Source: Cohnella lupini
GTDB taxonomy: Bacteria > Bacillota > Bacilli > Paenibacillales > Paenibacillaceae
Assembly: GCF_003386205.1 (NCBI RefSeq)
Contig: NZ_QRDY01000003.1
Location: forward strand, 1 to 64,000
Direction: 5' to 3'
DNA length: 64,000 nucleotides
In this document: one piece after another, positions 17,446 to 27,866 of the stretch
How positions within the stretch are numbered: position 1 is the first letter of the stretch
Layout: every line of letters starts with the position of its first letter
Made by a program: the position numbers and the translations under genes
Notes under the pieces: model-generated
Seen by the model: the letters and a program-made list of their open reading frames with translations, nothing else
Told to the model about the DNA's origin: nothing
Database searches by the model: none

Positions 17446-17484
17446 AAATGACGGCGTAGGGAGACTATCCCTGCGCCGTCATTT
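17446..17484. terminator. Bidirectional terminator between binding protein gene and nrdF
   Basis: A 17-bp stem (17446-17462 with 17468-17484) with one G-U pair and a 5-base loop, flanked by A-run and T-run on its two sides. It can end both the plus-strand operon and the minus-strand nrd operon. Confidence 0.88.
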
Positions 17485-17508
17485 CGTATGTTTGGCTTAC
17501 TGCTAGGT

Positions 17509-18468
17509 TCAGAATACGAAATCGTCATCCGTCATCGGCTCGACGTGGATCGTGCGAACGTATCCGTTACCTTTTTTGGAGAAGAAATCGTGCTGCTTTG
17601 TACGGGTACTGATTCCGTTGAACACGATCGGATTTACTTCCTCTTCCGGGAAGATCGGATCAAGACCGAGGTTCATGAACGCTTTGTTCGCGTTATAACG
17701 AATGAACGTCTTCACTTCCTCGGCAAGCCCGATGGAGGAGTAGAGCTCGTCCGTGTACTTCTCTTCGTTCTGATGCAGGAACTGCAGCAGTCCGCGCAAA
17801 ATTTCGTCGGCATCCTTCTGGACGTCCGGATCAAGCTTGGCATATACTTCCTGAGCCAGAACGCCGACGTATAGACCGTGGATGCTTTCGTCGCGCAGGA
17901 TGAGATCGATGACCTCGCCGCTGCTCGTCATTTTTCCTTGTCCGGCCAAGTAAAGCGGGTAGAAGAACCCGCTATAGAATAAGTAGCTTTCCAGCAAGAC
18001 GGAGGCTGCCATAGCCAGATACAAATCTTTGTCCGTCTCGATGTTCTTATAGTAGCCCGAGATCGTGTCGGCTTTGGTTTGCAGATATTCGTTACCTTCT
18101 ACCCAGCGGAATACGGCATCGATTTCCTCGGTTGTCGCGAGCGTAGTGAAGATACTGCTATACGATTTGGCATGGATTTGTTCCATCATGCCCATGAAAG
18201 CGAGAACGGCTTTGCGTTGCAGGCCTTCTACATGTTCTAGGATCTTCGGCATTCCGATGCCGCCTTGAACCGTGTCGAGCAAGGTAAGTCCGCCTAGCAC
18301 CTTGATGTATAATTCGCGTTCTTGATCGCTTAACGTCATCCACGACATTTTGTCGTCGGACAACGGAATTTCTTCGTCGGTCCAGAACTGCATAATATTT
18401 TGATTCCAGAACGTGATGGTGAAATCATCGTCCGGACGGTTCCAATTGACTGCTTTCATAACGCCCAT
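17509..18468 (-). CDS. nrdF: Class Ib ribonucleotide reductase beta subunit NrdF
   Basis: The 319-residue protein carries the metal and radical cofactor that starts deoxyribonucleotide synthesis in the NrdE subunit. The two EXXH metal motifs are visible (MEQIHAKSYS and RDESIHGLYVG), and the C-terminus ends acidic (TDDDFVF), as used for docking to NrdE. The start ATG 18468 has AGGAGG eight bases upstream. It is last in nrdI-nrdE-nrdF, with a 20-bp gap after nrdE, and ends at a bidirectional terminator. The presence of nrdI nearby supports a dimanganese-tyrosyl radical cofactor. Confidence 0.96.
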   Translation of the reverse strand: MGVMKAVNWNRPDDDFTITFWNQNIMQFWTDEEIPLSDDKMSWMTLSDQERELYIKVLGGLTLLDTVQGGIGMPKILEHVEGLQRKAVLAFMGMMEQIHAKSYSSIFTTLATTEEIDAVFRWVEGNEYLQTKADTISGYYKNIETDKDLYLAMAASVLLESYLFYSGFFYPLYLAGQGKMTSSGEVIDLILRDESIHGLYVGVLAQEVYAKLDPDVQKDADEILRGLLQFLHQNEEKYTDELYSSIGLAEEVKTFIRYNANKAFMNLGLDPIFPEEEVNPIVFNGISTRTKQHDFFSKKGNGYVRTIHVEPMTDDDFVF

Positions 18469-18488
18469 CTAACGTGCCTCCTCTTTCC

Positions 18489-20573
18489 TTAAACCGAGCA
18501 AGTGATGCATTCTTCTACGGATAACCGGTTCGTCCGGGTGTAGTAGAGGGATTTCAGACCTTTTTTGGCGGCATATACGTAATAGCGGGACAGTTGTCTC
18601 GTCGTCACGTCGCTGTTCACGTGAAGAATCGTCGATATGCCCTGATCGATATGAGGCTGAATTTCCGCGATCAAGTCGATTACCTTCATCTGATCCATCT
18701 GATAGGCCGATTTGTAGAAGAAGAAGTTTTCGCGGCTCAAGTACGGCATCGGGTAGTAGGTCGTCGAATTCGCGTAGGTACGCGTTTCGATCGGCTCCAC
18801 GATCGGCATGACGCTCGAAGTCGCGTTTTGGATATAAGATATGCTCTGGGTCGGAGCGATCGCGAGACGGTAAGCGTGGTACAAGCCGTGCTTGGCCACT
18901 TCCGCTTTAAGTCGGCTCCAATCTTGCGGAGAAGGAACAGCGACATCTGCGAACAATTCTTGTACGCGGGCCGTAGCAGGACGATAATCGGTGTTCTCGT
19001 AACGCTCGAAGTAAGTTCCTTTGGCATATTCGGATTGCTCGAAGCCTTGGAAGGTCGTACCGGCGTCACGCGCGATATGCATGCTCTTCTCCAGGGAGTA
19101 GAAGTTCATCATCATGAAGAACGTGCGGACGAAGTCGCGCGCTTCCGCGCTTTCGTAGGCGATTTTATTTTTGGAAAGATAACCGTGCAGGTTCATAGCA
19201 CCAAGGCCGACGGAATGCAGCTCGGCGTTCGCTTTAGCTACGCCCGGCGCGTTCTTGACGGTCGTCATGTCGCTGACCGCGGTTAGCGCGATTATGCCCT
19301 CGTAGACGGATTCGCGTACTTTTCCTAGCTCCATGACGTTCACGATGTTCAGGGAAGCCAGATTACAGCTAATATCGCGACGAATCGTGTCCGGCTCGTT
19401 ATAATCGCCGATATCCGAAGTTTCTTGAAGTTGGAAAATTTCCGTGCACAGGTTGGACATCTTGATCTGGCCGATATCCTTCAACGCATGCGCGTCGTTG
19501 GCATTCGATTTGTTCATGATGTACGGGTATCCGGATTCGAGCTGGATCGTGGCGATCTTGGCCAGCATGTCCCGGGCGCTCATGATCACTTTCTTCTGCA
19601 CGCGATCGTCGGCAAGCAACGTGTCGTACATTTCATCCAAGTTGACATCGTCCAAGTACTGACCGTAGGCTTTGTACACGGAATACGGAGCGAATACGTG
19701 AAGCGGACGGTTTTCCTCCGCGAGCTTGTAAAATTGATTCGGTACGATCAAGCCGATAGACAAGGTTTTCAATCTCGTTTTCTCGTCGGCGTTGATTTTC
19801 TTGCTATCTAGAAATTCCATGACGTCCCAGCCGAAAATATTGTAATAACCCGCTCCGGAGCCTTTGCGTTGACCCATTTGATCCGCGTAGGAGAAAGCAT
19901 CCTCCATCAGCTTCAGGACAGGCATAATGCCTTTGGCCGCGCCTTCCACGCCTTTAATCGACTCGCCGCGTCCGCGAAGCTTGGACAGGTTGACGGCAAC
20001 GCCGCCGCCGATCTTGGAAAGCTGCATGCAGGTTCCGATTCCGTAGTTGATAGAGTTGAGAGAGTCGTCAACCTCGAGCAGGAAGCAGGAGACCATCTCG
20101 CCGCGACGGCTCTTGCCCGCGTTGAGGAATGTCGGCGTAGCCGGTTGTACGCGCTGCTCCATCATGGCGGAAGCGAGCGAGCGGGCGACGGCGATATCGC
20201 CGCGGGATAGATGTAGAGCTACGATCGCTACGCGATCAGGATAGTGTTCTAGGAACAGCGTCTTATCGTCGGACTTGACCGCATAGTCCGTATAGAACTT
20301 GGACGCTGCCATATAGGATTGAAATTGAAAGTTATAGCCGTGCGTAAGCGCGTAAATCTCTTCGATCTGCGCTTCGCTGAATGCCTCGTATACGTTCTCG
20401 TAGAAGTTCTCGTTAACCATGTAACGAACCTTCTCGGCGGTAGTATGGAAGCGAACGCTCTTGCGCTCGACGTCCGCCATGAACGCTTCGACCGCCTCGC
20501 GGTCTTTATCTAGTTGAAAGAATCCTTGTGGATCCCGTTGCATGAGTAAATTATTTAATTCAATATGACGCAA
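18489..20573 (-). CDS. nrdE: Class Ib ribonucleotide reductase alpha subunit NrdE
   Basis: The 694-residue catalytic subunit reduces ribonucleoside diphosphates. Visible marks: SCNLASLN, GLGAMNLHGYL, the APTQSISYIQNATSS nucleotide-site segment, and the C-terminal CITC pair that passes electrons from NrdH or thioredoxin. It has no N-terminal ATP cone, which fits class Ib. The start is TTG 20573 (MRHIELNN), seven bases after AGGAGGTG, overlapping the nrdI end by 14 bp; translation is therefore coupled. No nrdH gene is adjacent. Confidence 0.96.
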   Translation of the reverse strand: MRHIELNNLLMQRDPQGFFQLDKDREAVEAFMADVERKSVRFHTTAEKVRYMVNENFYENVYEAFSEAQIEEIYALTHGYNFQFQSYMAASKFYTDYAVKSDDKTLFLEHYPDRVAIVALHLSRGDIAVARSLASAMMEQRVQPATPTFLNAGKSRRGEMVSCFLLEVDDSLNSINYGIGTCMQLSKIGGGVAVNLSKLRGRGESIKGVEGAAKGIMPVLKLMEDAFSYADQMGQRKGSGAGYYNIFGWDVMEFLDSKKINADEKTRLKTLSIGLIVPNQFYKLAEENRPLHVFAPYSVYKAYGQYLDDVNLDEMYDTLLADDRVQKKVIMSARDMLAKIATIQLESGYPYIMNKSNANDAHALKDIGQIKMSNLCTEIFQLQETSDIGDYNEPDTIRRDISCNLASLNIVNVMELGKVRESVYEGIIALTAVSDMTTVKNAPGVAKANAELHSVGLGAMNLHGYLSKNKIAYESAEARDFVRTFFMMMNFYSLEKSMHIARDAGTTFQGFEQSEYAKGTYFERYENTDYRPATARVQELFADVAVPSPQDWSRLKAEVAKHGLYHAYRLAIAPTQSISYIQNATSSVMPIVEPIETRTYANSTTYYPMPYLSRENFFFYKSAYQMDQMKVIDLIAEIQPHIDQGISTILHVNSDVTTRQLSRYYVYAAKKGLKSLYYTRTNRLSVEECITCSV

Positions 20574-20928
20574 CTGCGCCCACCTCCTGTACGAATCTTT
20601 CTACATCTCTGGACGTTCCCGATAGCTCGAACTTACCAAGCACCGGTACGCCGTACAACTCGGATATCGCATCCGCGCTGCGAGCAAAACCTTCTCCCCA
20701 GTTGCGGTTGCCGCTAGCCATAACCCCGAGCATCCGTCCGTGGTTCTTCTTCAGGAACGACATGACCTTATCGGGAGCCTGACCGAAACCGGTCGTATAC
20801 GTAACGAGCACGAATGGTTCTTGAACCGTCATTGTTTCTTCGATCTGAATCGACGGTAACTTTAATTTATCGACAAAACGACGTACGTTACCCGTTCTGG
20901 AATCATATGCGATGAGCACGGACTTCAT
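20560..20928 (-). CDS. nrdI: Flavodoxin-like NrdI, ribonucleotide reductase activator
   Basis: The 122-residue protein has the FMN-binding flavodoxin fold: SRTGNVRRFVDKL near residues 10-23, TYTTGFGQAP and GNRNWGEGFARSAD. NrdI supplies oxidant for assembling the manganese cofactor of NrdF. It is the first gene of the operon and overlaps nrdE. The ATG at 20928 follows GAGGAG very closely, so translation may be modest. Transcription is expected to be controlled by NrdR through the two boxes at 21049-21095. Confidence 0.95.
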   Translation of the reverse strand: MKSVLIAYDSRTGNVRRFVDKLKLPSIQIEETMTVQEPFVLVTYTTGFGQAPDKVMSFLKKNHGRMLGVMASGNRNWGEGFARSADAISELYGVPVLGKFELSGTSRDVERFVQEVGAVASY

Positions 20929-21048
20929 TTCTCCTCTCGAAGGCTTCTTGATCTTGTTAGGCCGAGGCGACTCTTTGGACGATCTATTTGGGTCCGAATC
21001 TATTGGCTCATGCTGTTAAAAGCTGGCAAGATGTAGGGTTGCTAGTTT

Positions 21049-21095
21049 CCACTATATGTAGTCTGCAGGTCTAAATTTACATCAATATATTGTGG
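21049..21095 (-). promoter_or_regulatory. Two NrdR boxes upstream of nrdIEF
   Basis: Two 16-bp segments (21049-21064 and 21080-21095) match the NrdR box pattern acaCwAtATaTwgtgt: CCACTATATGTAGT and TCAATATATTGTG cores. Their starts are 31 bp apart, three helical turns, the usual arrangement for tandem NrdR boxes. They lie about 120-165 bases upstream of nrdI, where its promoter is expected. NrdR represses such operons when dATP is high. Confidence 0.82.
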
Positions 21096-22821
<1,726 letters not shown>

Positions 22822-22846
22822 GAGAGTTTCTAGGCAAAGAAGAGTT

Positions 22847-22879
22847 AAGCCGGGGTGCTAGAAGCACTCCGGCTTTTTT
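22847..22879 (+). terminator. Rho-independent terminator after beta-glucosidase gene
   Basis: AAGCCGGGGTGCT (22847-22859) pairs with AGCACTCCGGCTT (22863-22875), one G-U pair, loop AGA, followed by T residues. Confidence 0.9.
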
Positions 22880-23426
22880 CTCGATTCAAATACGATGCTT
22901 TTCATTGTATTATTTGAAGCTCGTTCAAGAATTAAGCTGGATAAAGATGTTTTTTATTCCTATTGGTCTCCATTTGTTTGATTTCATTCATAAATTCGAA
23001 CTATAGTGATGTTCTTCATCTTACTTTGATTGCAAAAGTGCTTGATAACCCCCATTAGCGATGATTACCATTCTACTTTTGATCAAGTCTTACAGGGAAG
23101 CATGCTTTAATCTCGAAGTGACGGACGGAGAAGCCGTTTTTCTTACCAATTTGCAAGTATAAAACTTGGCGAGTAAGAGCGATGTAAATCATTTTTAGTT
23201 GCCGCTGCGTGATATCGTTGAACCTGAATTGGGATGAAAATCAGCGTTTATTGAGTGTGACCATGGCACTTTATTCGATAAAAACGACATTCTCTGTTCT
23301 TCAAGGAAGGCGTAGTCGTTATTCATTCGGCGGTGCTGTGAACGCCTGCCACACGGCTTCGGTTTCTTCCTTGGGCATTTTCCGTTACAATAGGAGAGAT
23401 GCCTGACATAGAAAGAGGAATACGCC
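22880..23426. other. Long AT-rich gap without a supported gene
   Basis: This 547-bp stretch is clearly more AT-rich than its neighbours. Short open frames on both strands lack ribosome sites and family resemblance. A small hairpin (CAAGT 23154-23158 with ACTTG 23164-23168) is present. The only useful site is a possible -10 TACAAT at 23386-23391 for the radical SAM gene, without a good -35. It could be decayed sequence or hold an unrecognised RNA. Confidence 0.4.
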
Positions 23427-25172
23427 ATGAACGTCGTGCTTGCGACGCTGAACGCCAAATTCATTCACACCTCGCTCGCCCTGAGATACTTGAAGTCCTT
23501 TGTTCAGGACGAGTTCGCGGTGGACATTGCCGAATATACGATTAAAGATCCAGCGATGGGCATCGCGGCCGATTTATTCTCGAAGAAGCCCGACGTCATC
23601 GGATTTTCTTGTTACATCTGGAATATCGAAGAGACGATTATCGTTGCGGATATGCTTCGCAAAGTCATGCCCGACGTTAAGATCATGCTTGGCGGACCCG
23701 AGGTTTCCTACGATACGGAATTTTGGATGAATCGTCTGACTTCCGTGGATTTCATCATCATGGGAGAGGGCGAGGAAACTTTCCGCGACTTGCTTCGGCA
23801 GATTGCCGGCGAGCGCAAATACCACTTCGTCTTCGGTATGGCATACCGCAAGGATGACAAAGTCGTCATCACGCCGCCGCGGCCGAAGCTGGATTTGAAC
23901 ACGATTCCTACGCCCCATCGCTTCGAACAGGATCTGGTTCCGATGCGCAATCGCGTCGTCTATTTCGAGACGAGCCGGGGCTGTCCTTTCAGCTGCCAGT
24001 TTTGCTTATCGAGCATCGAAGTCGGGGTTCGGTATTTCGACATCGAGTGGGTGAAGGCGGAGCTGACTTATTTGATCGATAACGGCGCCAAGCTGATCAA
24101 GTTCGTCGATCGGACCTTCAACATCAAACGCGATTACGCGATGGAAGTGTTCCAGTTCTTGATCGACAACCATCGCGGCTGCGTGTTCCAATTCGAGATT
24201 ACGGCCGATATCATGCGTCCCGAGGTGCTTGATTTCCTTGCCGAGAAAGCACCCCCCGGCGTGTTTCGCTTCGAGATCGGAGTGCAGTCGACGAACGATC
24301 CGACGAACATCGCGGTACAGCGCCGCCAGAACTTCGCCAAGCTGTCCCGTACCGTCGTGAAGGTGAAGGAAAGCGGCAAGATCGACCAGCATCTGGACTT
24401 GATCGCGGGACTGCCGCATGAAGACTACGATACGTTCCGCAAAACCTTCAACGACGTCTTCGCCTTAAGACCCGAAGAGCTGCAGCTCGGTTTCTTGAAG
24501 ATGCTGCGGGGAACGGGTTTGCGGATAGACGCCGAGAAATTCGGTTACGTCTACTCGGACAGGGCTCCTTACGAGATGCTCGCGAACGATCTGATGCCGT
24601 TCTCGGATATCGTGCGGATCAAACGCGTCGAAGACGTGCTGGAGAAATTCTGGAACGCGCACCGGATGGATAGGACGATGGAATATTTAATCGAGAAGGC
24701 TTATCCGTCGCCTTTCGATTTCTTCCAAGCGTTCGGCGATTTCTGGGAGGGCAAGGGCTGGAGCAGGATCGGGCACCAGCTGGAGGATTTATTCTCGCGG
24801 CTATGGGCATTCCTGGAGGCGGACGCAAGGCCTGAGCTTGATCGGGACGTGGCGATGGGCTTGCTGAAAATCGACTATTACCTGCAGCACAAATACAAGC
24901 CGCGCAAGCTGTGGTGGGACGATCGCGTGGAGAAGAAAGAGTGGACGGCAGGCTTGAAGTACGCAGCCGGAAAGCTGGGCATGGACGAGCGCGAGCTGCA
25001 GAAGAAGGGAACCTTGGACAGGCTGCCGTTCGATTACGGAGTATGGGTCGAAGAAGGACGAGTGGACTTAACGAACCCTTCGGTCTTGGTGTTCTTGTAT
25101 TCGGGCGAGGAAGCGGGACCGCAATTGGTGGCCCTGCCGCAGCCTGACGGGCAAGCGGCAGTCGTCAAGTAA
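23427..25172 (+). CDS. B12-binding domain radical SAM protein
   Basis: The 581-residue protein has an N-terminal cobalamin-binding-like Rossmann domain (about 1-130, with IGFSCYIWN and LGGPEVS), a radical SAM barrel with the 4Fe-4S cluster motif CPFSCQFC (Cys186, Cys190, Cys193), and a C-terminal DUF4080-like region (about 370-560). The usual DXHXXG cobalamin loop is not obvious, so B12 may bind without a His ligand. Members of this subfamily have no settled function. GAGGA sits 8 bases before the ATG. It stands alone, 32 bp before the aldo/keto reductase. Confidence 0.88.
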   Translation: MNVVLATLNAKFIHTSLALRYLKSFVQDEFAVDIAEYTIKDPAMGIAADLFSKKPDVIGFSCYIWNIEETIIVADMLRKVMPDVKIMLGGPEVSYDTEFWMNRLTSVDFIIMGEGEETFRDLLRQIAGERKYHFVFGMAYRKDDKVVITPPRPKLDLNTIPTPHRFEQDLVPMRNRVVYFETSRGCPFSCQFCLSSIEVGVRYFDIEWVKAELTYLIDNGAKLIKFVDRTFNIKRDYAMEVFQFLIDNHRGCVFQFEITADIMRPEVLDFLAEKAPPGVFRFEIGVQSTNDPTNIAVQRRQNFAKLSRTVVKVKESGKIDQHLDLIAGLPHEDYDTFRKTFNDVFALRPEELQLGFLKMLRGTGLRIDAEKFGYVYSDRAPYEMLANDLMPFSDIVRIKRVEDVLEKFWNAHRMDRTMEYLIEKAYPSPFDFFQAFGDFWEGKGWSRIGHQLEDLFSRLWAFLEADARPELDRDVAMGLLKIDYYLQHKYKPRKLWWDDRVEKKEWTAGLKYAAGKLGMDERELQKKGTLDRLPFDYGVWVEEGRVDLTNPSVLVFLYSGEEAGPQLVALPQPDGQAAVVK

Positions 25173-25204
25173 ACGTCATTTATTATTGAAAGGTGGCCGT
25201 ATTC

Positions 25205-26194
25205 ATGGTTTATAAAGCTAGCTCGGATCGATACGCAACGATGAAGTACAATCGCGTTGGCCGTTCGGGGTTGAAAATTCCGGCGGTATCATTGGGTTTA
25301 TGGCATAATTTCGGCGGCATCGACACGTTCGAGAACGGCCGCGCTTTGGTTAGACGCGCATTCGATCTGGGCATCACCCACTTCGACTTGGCGAACAACT
25401 ACGGACCTCCTCCGGGATCCGCGGAAGAAAACTTCGGCCGCCTGCTCGCGACCGATATGAAACCTTACCGCGACGAAATGATCATCTCCACGAAAGCCGG
25501 TTACGGCATGTGGGAAGGTCCTTACGGCGACTTCGGTTCCCGCAAGTATTTGATCTCGAGCCTAGATCAAAGCCTAACTCGTATGGGACTTGATTACGTC
25601 GATATTTTCTATCACCACCGTCCCGATCCGGAGACTCCTCTCGAAGAAACGATGATGGCGCTGGACCAAATCGTTCGTTCGGGTAAAGCGTTATACGTTG
25701 GGGTATCCAACTATCGTGCTGCTGAAGCGAAGGAAGCGATTAGGATCCTGAAAGAGCTCGGAACGCCGCTACTGATTCATCAGCCGCGCTACAGCATGTT
25801 CGACCGTTGGATCGAGGACGGCTTGCAAGACGTGCTCGAGGAAGGCGGAGTCGGTTCAATCGTTTTCTCGCCGCTCGAGCAAGGCTTGCTCACGAACAAG
25901 TATCTCGGCGGAATTCCGAAGGATTCCCGAGCCGCGGGAGCTTCCGTGTTCTTGAACGAAGGCAACCTGACGGCCGAGAAGCTGGACAAGGTTCGCGCTC
26001 TGAACGAGATCGCGACGGAACGCGATCAGACGCTAGCCCAGATGGCACTAGCGTGGGTGTTGCGCGGCGAACGCGTAACGAGCGTCCTGATCGGCGCGAG
26101 CAAGGTCAGCCAGCTCGACGATAACGTGGAGGTGCTGAAACGTCTCGACTTCTCGTCGGATGAGTTGGCTCGTATCGAAACGATCTTGAAGTAA
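25205..26194 (+). CDS. Aldo/keto reductase (YghZ-like)
   Basis: The 329-residue NADPH-dependent reductase has the AKR tetrad: Asp and Tyr in FDLANNYGPPPG, Lys in ISTKAGYG and His in YHHRPDP, with the cofactor segment IGASKVSQLDDNV near the C-terminus. The GPPPGSAEENFGR and MWEGPYGDFGSRKY segments match the YghZ/L-glyceraldehyde-3-phosphate reductase-like group. ATG 25205 has GAAAGGTGG nine bases upstream; an in-frame GTG at 25193 lies inside that site. It is followed by a strong terminator. Substrate is unknown, probably a reactive carbonyl. Confidence 0.92.
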   Translation: MVYKASSDRYATMKYNRVGRSGLKIPAVSLGLWHNFGGIDTFENGRALVRRAFDLGITHFDLANNYGPPPGSAEENFGRLLATDMKPYRDEMIISTKAGYGMWEGPYGDFGSRKYLISSLDQSLTRMGLDYVDIFYHHRPDPETPLEETMMALDQIVRSGKALYVGVSNYRAAEAKEAIRILKELGTPLLIHQPRYSMFDRWIEDGLQDVLEEGGVGSIVFSPLEQGLLTNKYLGGIPKDSRAAGASVFLNEGNLTAEKLDKVRALNEIATERDQTLAQMALAWVLRGERVTSVLIGASKVSQLDDNVEVLKRLDFSSDELARIETILK

Positions 26195-26203
26195 ATCGTC
26201 TTG

Positions 26204-26237
26204 GCCCGTCAGAGGTTTCTTCTGGCGGGCTTTTTTT
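26204..26237 (+). terminator. Rho-independent terminator after aldo/keto reductase gene
   Basis: GCCCGTCAGA (26204-26213) pairs with TCTGGCGGGC (26221-26230), then seven T. Confidence 0.92.
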
Positions 26238-26257
26238 ATTCGCGATCAAAACAATAG

Positions 26258-26319
26258 TTGCGGCTGAAGTCTCTCGCTTGTATGATCATCTAAGAATGAT
26301 GATCGTACAAGCGAGAGAC
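26258..26319 (+). promoter_or_regulatory. Promoter overlapped by a 22-bp inverted repeat (likely operator)
   Basis: TTGCGG (26258-26263), a 17-bp spacer and TATGAT (26281-26286) form a good SigA-type promoter for the esterase gene. A 22-base arm (26269-26290) covering spacer and -10 is inverted at 26298-26319 with 21 of 22 matches and a 7-base gap. Because the first arm lies in the promoter, it would not be fully transcribed, so an operator for a dimeric repressor is more likely than an RNA hairpin. Confidence 0.7.
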
Positions 26320-26335
26320 AAAGGAGCCCTTATCT

Positions 26336-27298
26336 ATGAGCCACGCGATTACGAGACGGATAGAAGATTTGGAGAAGCTTTCTCCACCTTTAACAGCTCG
26401 ACCGGATATAGACGAATACTGGGACCGGACGTTGCGACAATTCTCGGATAAGCCTTTAAACGCCAAGAGAACTCTCGTGGTTACGCCTTACGCGTATATG
26501 GAAGCGTATAAGGTGTCATACGAAGGCTTCGACGAGACTCCAATCCATGGATGGTATCTGCTGCCAAAGTTCCGCAAAGAAGGCACCGAGCTGCCTTGCG
26601 TCGTGCTCTATCATGGTTATTCGGGGAGTAAAGGATATCCCGAGGAGTACGCTTCCTATCTTATGATGGGCGTGGCCGTGTTCGCCATTGATGTTCGAGG
26701 CCAAGCGGGAGAGACGGGCAATGGGATGGCCCAGGACTTCGGGATGACGAAAGGCTGGATTACGCAGGGGATATTGCATCGTGACACATGTTATTATCGA
26801 GCGGTTACGATAGACGCATTAAAGGCGCTGGATTGGGCAAGCGAACAACCGGAAGTAGACGCTTCGCGCATCTGCGCGGCGGGCGGGAGCCAAGGCGGCG
26901 GTCTCGCGATGATCGCGGCGGCACTGTCGGATAAGCCGGCGATTGCCGTTCCCCATATTCCGAATATGTGCCACATGGATTTCGGAATCCTGAATTCCAA
27001 CAGCTCGCTGTCGGAAGCCGCGGCTTTCATCGAACGGTTTCCCGAATCGCTGGAGACGGTCATCGAGACGCTCAGCTACTATGACAATATGAATCTGGCT
27101 CACCGTATACGCATTCCGATCTTCGTTACGGTAGGCCTGAAGGATCCGGTGACGATGCCGGAAACGATCTATGCGGCGTATAACCGCGTAGAGTCGGAGA
27201 AGACGATCGTCCCTTATCCGTTCTCCGGACACGTCGTAACGGCCGATCACAATCGCAAGGCAACGGAGTTCATCGCGAAGCATTTCCGCCTCGGCTAA
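26336..27298 (+). CDS. Acetyl xylan esterase / cephalosporin-C deacetylase family hydrolase
   Basis: The 320-residue alpha/beta hydrolase removes acetyl groups from xylo-oligosaccharides and similar compounds. The triad is visible: Ser185 in GGSQGGG, Asp270 in GLKDPV and His299 in FSGHVV; the family segment DVRGQ lies at 119-123. No signal peptide, so it acts in the cytoplasm on imported acetylated sugars. ATG 26336 has AAAGGAG nine bases upstream. It is expressed from its own promoter with the long inverted repeat, and its end overlaps the converging moaB by 4 bp. Confidence 0.93.
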   Translation: MSHAITRRIEDLEKLSPPLTARPDIDEYWDRTLRQFSDKPLNAKRTLVVTPYAYMEAYKVSYEGFDETPIHGWYLLPKFRKEGTELPCVVLYHGYSGSKGYPEEYASYLMMGVAVFAIDVRGQAGETGNGMAQDFGMTKGWITQGILHRDTCYYRAVTIDALKALDWASEQPEVDASRICAAGGSQGGGLAMIAAALSDKPAIAVPHIPNMCHMDFGILNSNSSLSEAAAFIERFPESLETVIETLSYYDNMNLAHRIRIPIFVTVGLKDPVTMPETIYAAYNRVESEKTIVPYPFSGHVVTADHNRKATEFIAKHFRLG

Positions 27299-27813
27299 CC
27301 GTCCTTATACAATTCCCGCATGACATGACCGAGTTCGGGAATAATCAACCGGGTCATCGCCAATCGCACCGCGCCGGTCGAGCCCGGCATCGAGAAAACA
27401 GCCGTGCTCCCGATCGTACCCGCAATCGCTCTCGACAATATGGCAGCCGATCCAATGTCCTCGGCGAAACTCAAATACCGGAAGATTTCCCCGAAGCCGG
27501 GCATCTCCTTATGCAGTTGATCGCGCACGGCTTCGTAAGTCGTATCCCTGCCCGCGATACCGGTGCCGCCGTTCAAGAGCACGGCTTCCACAAGGGGATT
27601 ATCGGCGGCTTCGCGCAGAAGCTTCCCGATCCCCTCGTACTCGTCCTTCACGATCGCGTACTCGGCAACCGTGAATCCGTTCTCCTCCAGTAAATGACGA
27701 ATAAGCTGGCCGCTCTTGTCCGTCTCCGGCGTTCGTGTGTCGGATACGGTAAGGATGGCGCAAGCGACGCTCTTGGGCGCTTCCTTGCGGTGCTGCTCGA
27801 TCGAGGTTGTCAT
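27295..27813 (-). CDS. moaB: Molybdenum cofactor biosynthesis protein MoaB/MogA family
   Basis: The 172-residue protein has the MoCF-binding fold: ILTVSDTRTPETDKSG near residues 20-35 and the substrate loop LNGGTGIAGRDTT (about 80-92). The family adenylates molybdopterin before metal insertion. AGGAGG lies four bases before the ATG. No other cofactor genes are adjacent, but a molybdopterin-dependent oxidoreductase is encoded at 58457 in this window. It converges on the esterase gene with a 4-bp overlap. Confidence 0.93.
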   Translation of the reverse strand: MTTSIEQHRKEAPKSVACAILTVSDTRTPETDKSGQLIRHLLEENGFTVAEYAIVKDEYEGIGKLLREAADNPLVEAVLLNGGTGIAGRDTTYEAVRDQLHKEMPGFGEIFRYLSFAEDIGSAAILSRAIAGTIGSTAVFSMPGSTGAVRLAMTRLIIPELGHVMRELYKDG

Positions 27814-27866
27814 AGATCCTCCTAAGGAAACGGCGAATCCGCAATGGATCCGCCGTCGTTTGTTTT

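Noticed and set aside
23195-23464. 89-codon minus-strand open frame in the AT-rich gap
   Set aside because: No ribosome site and overlaps the radical SAM gene start; no family resemblance.
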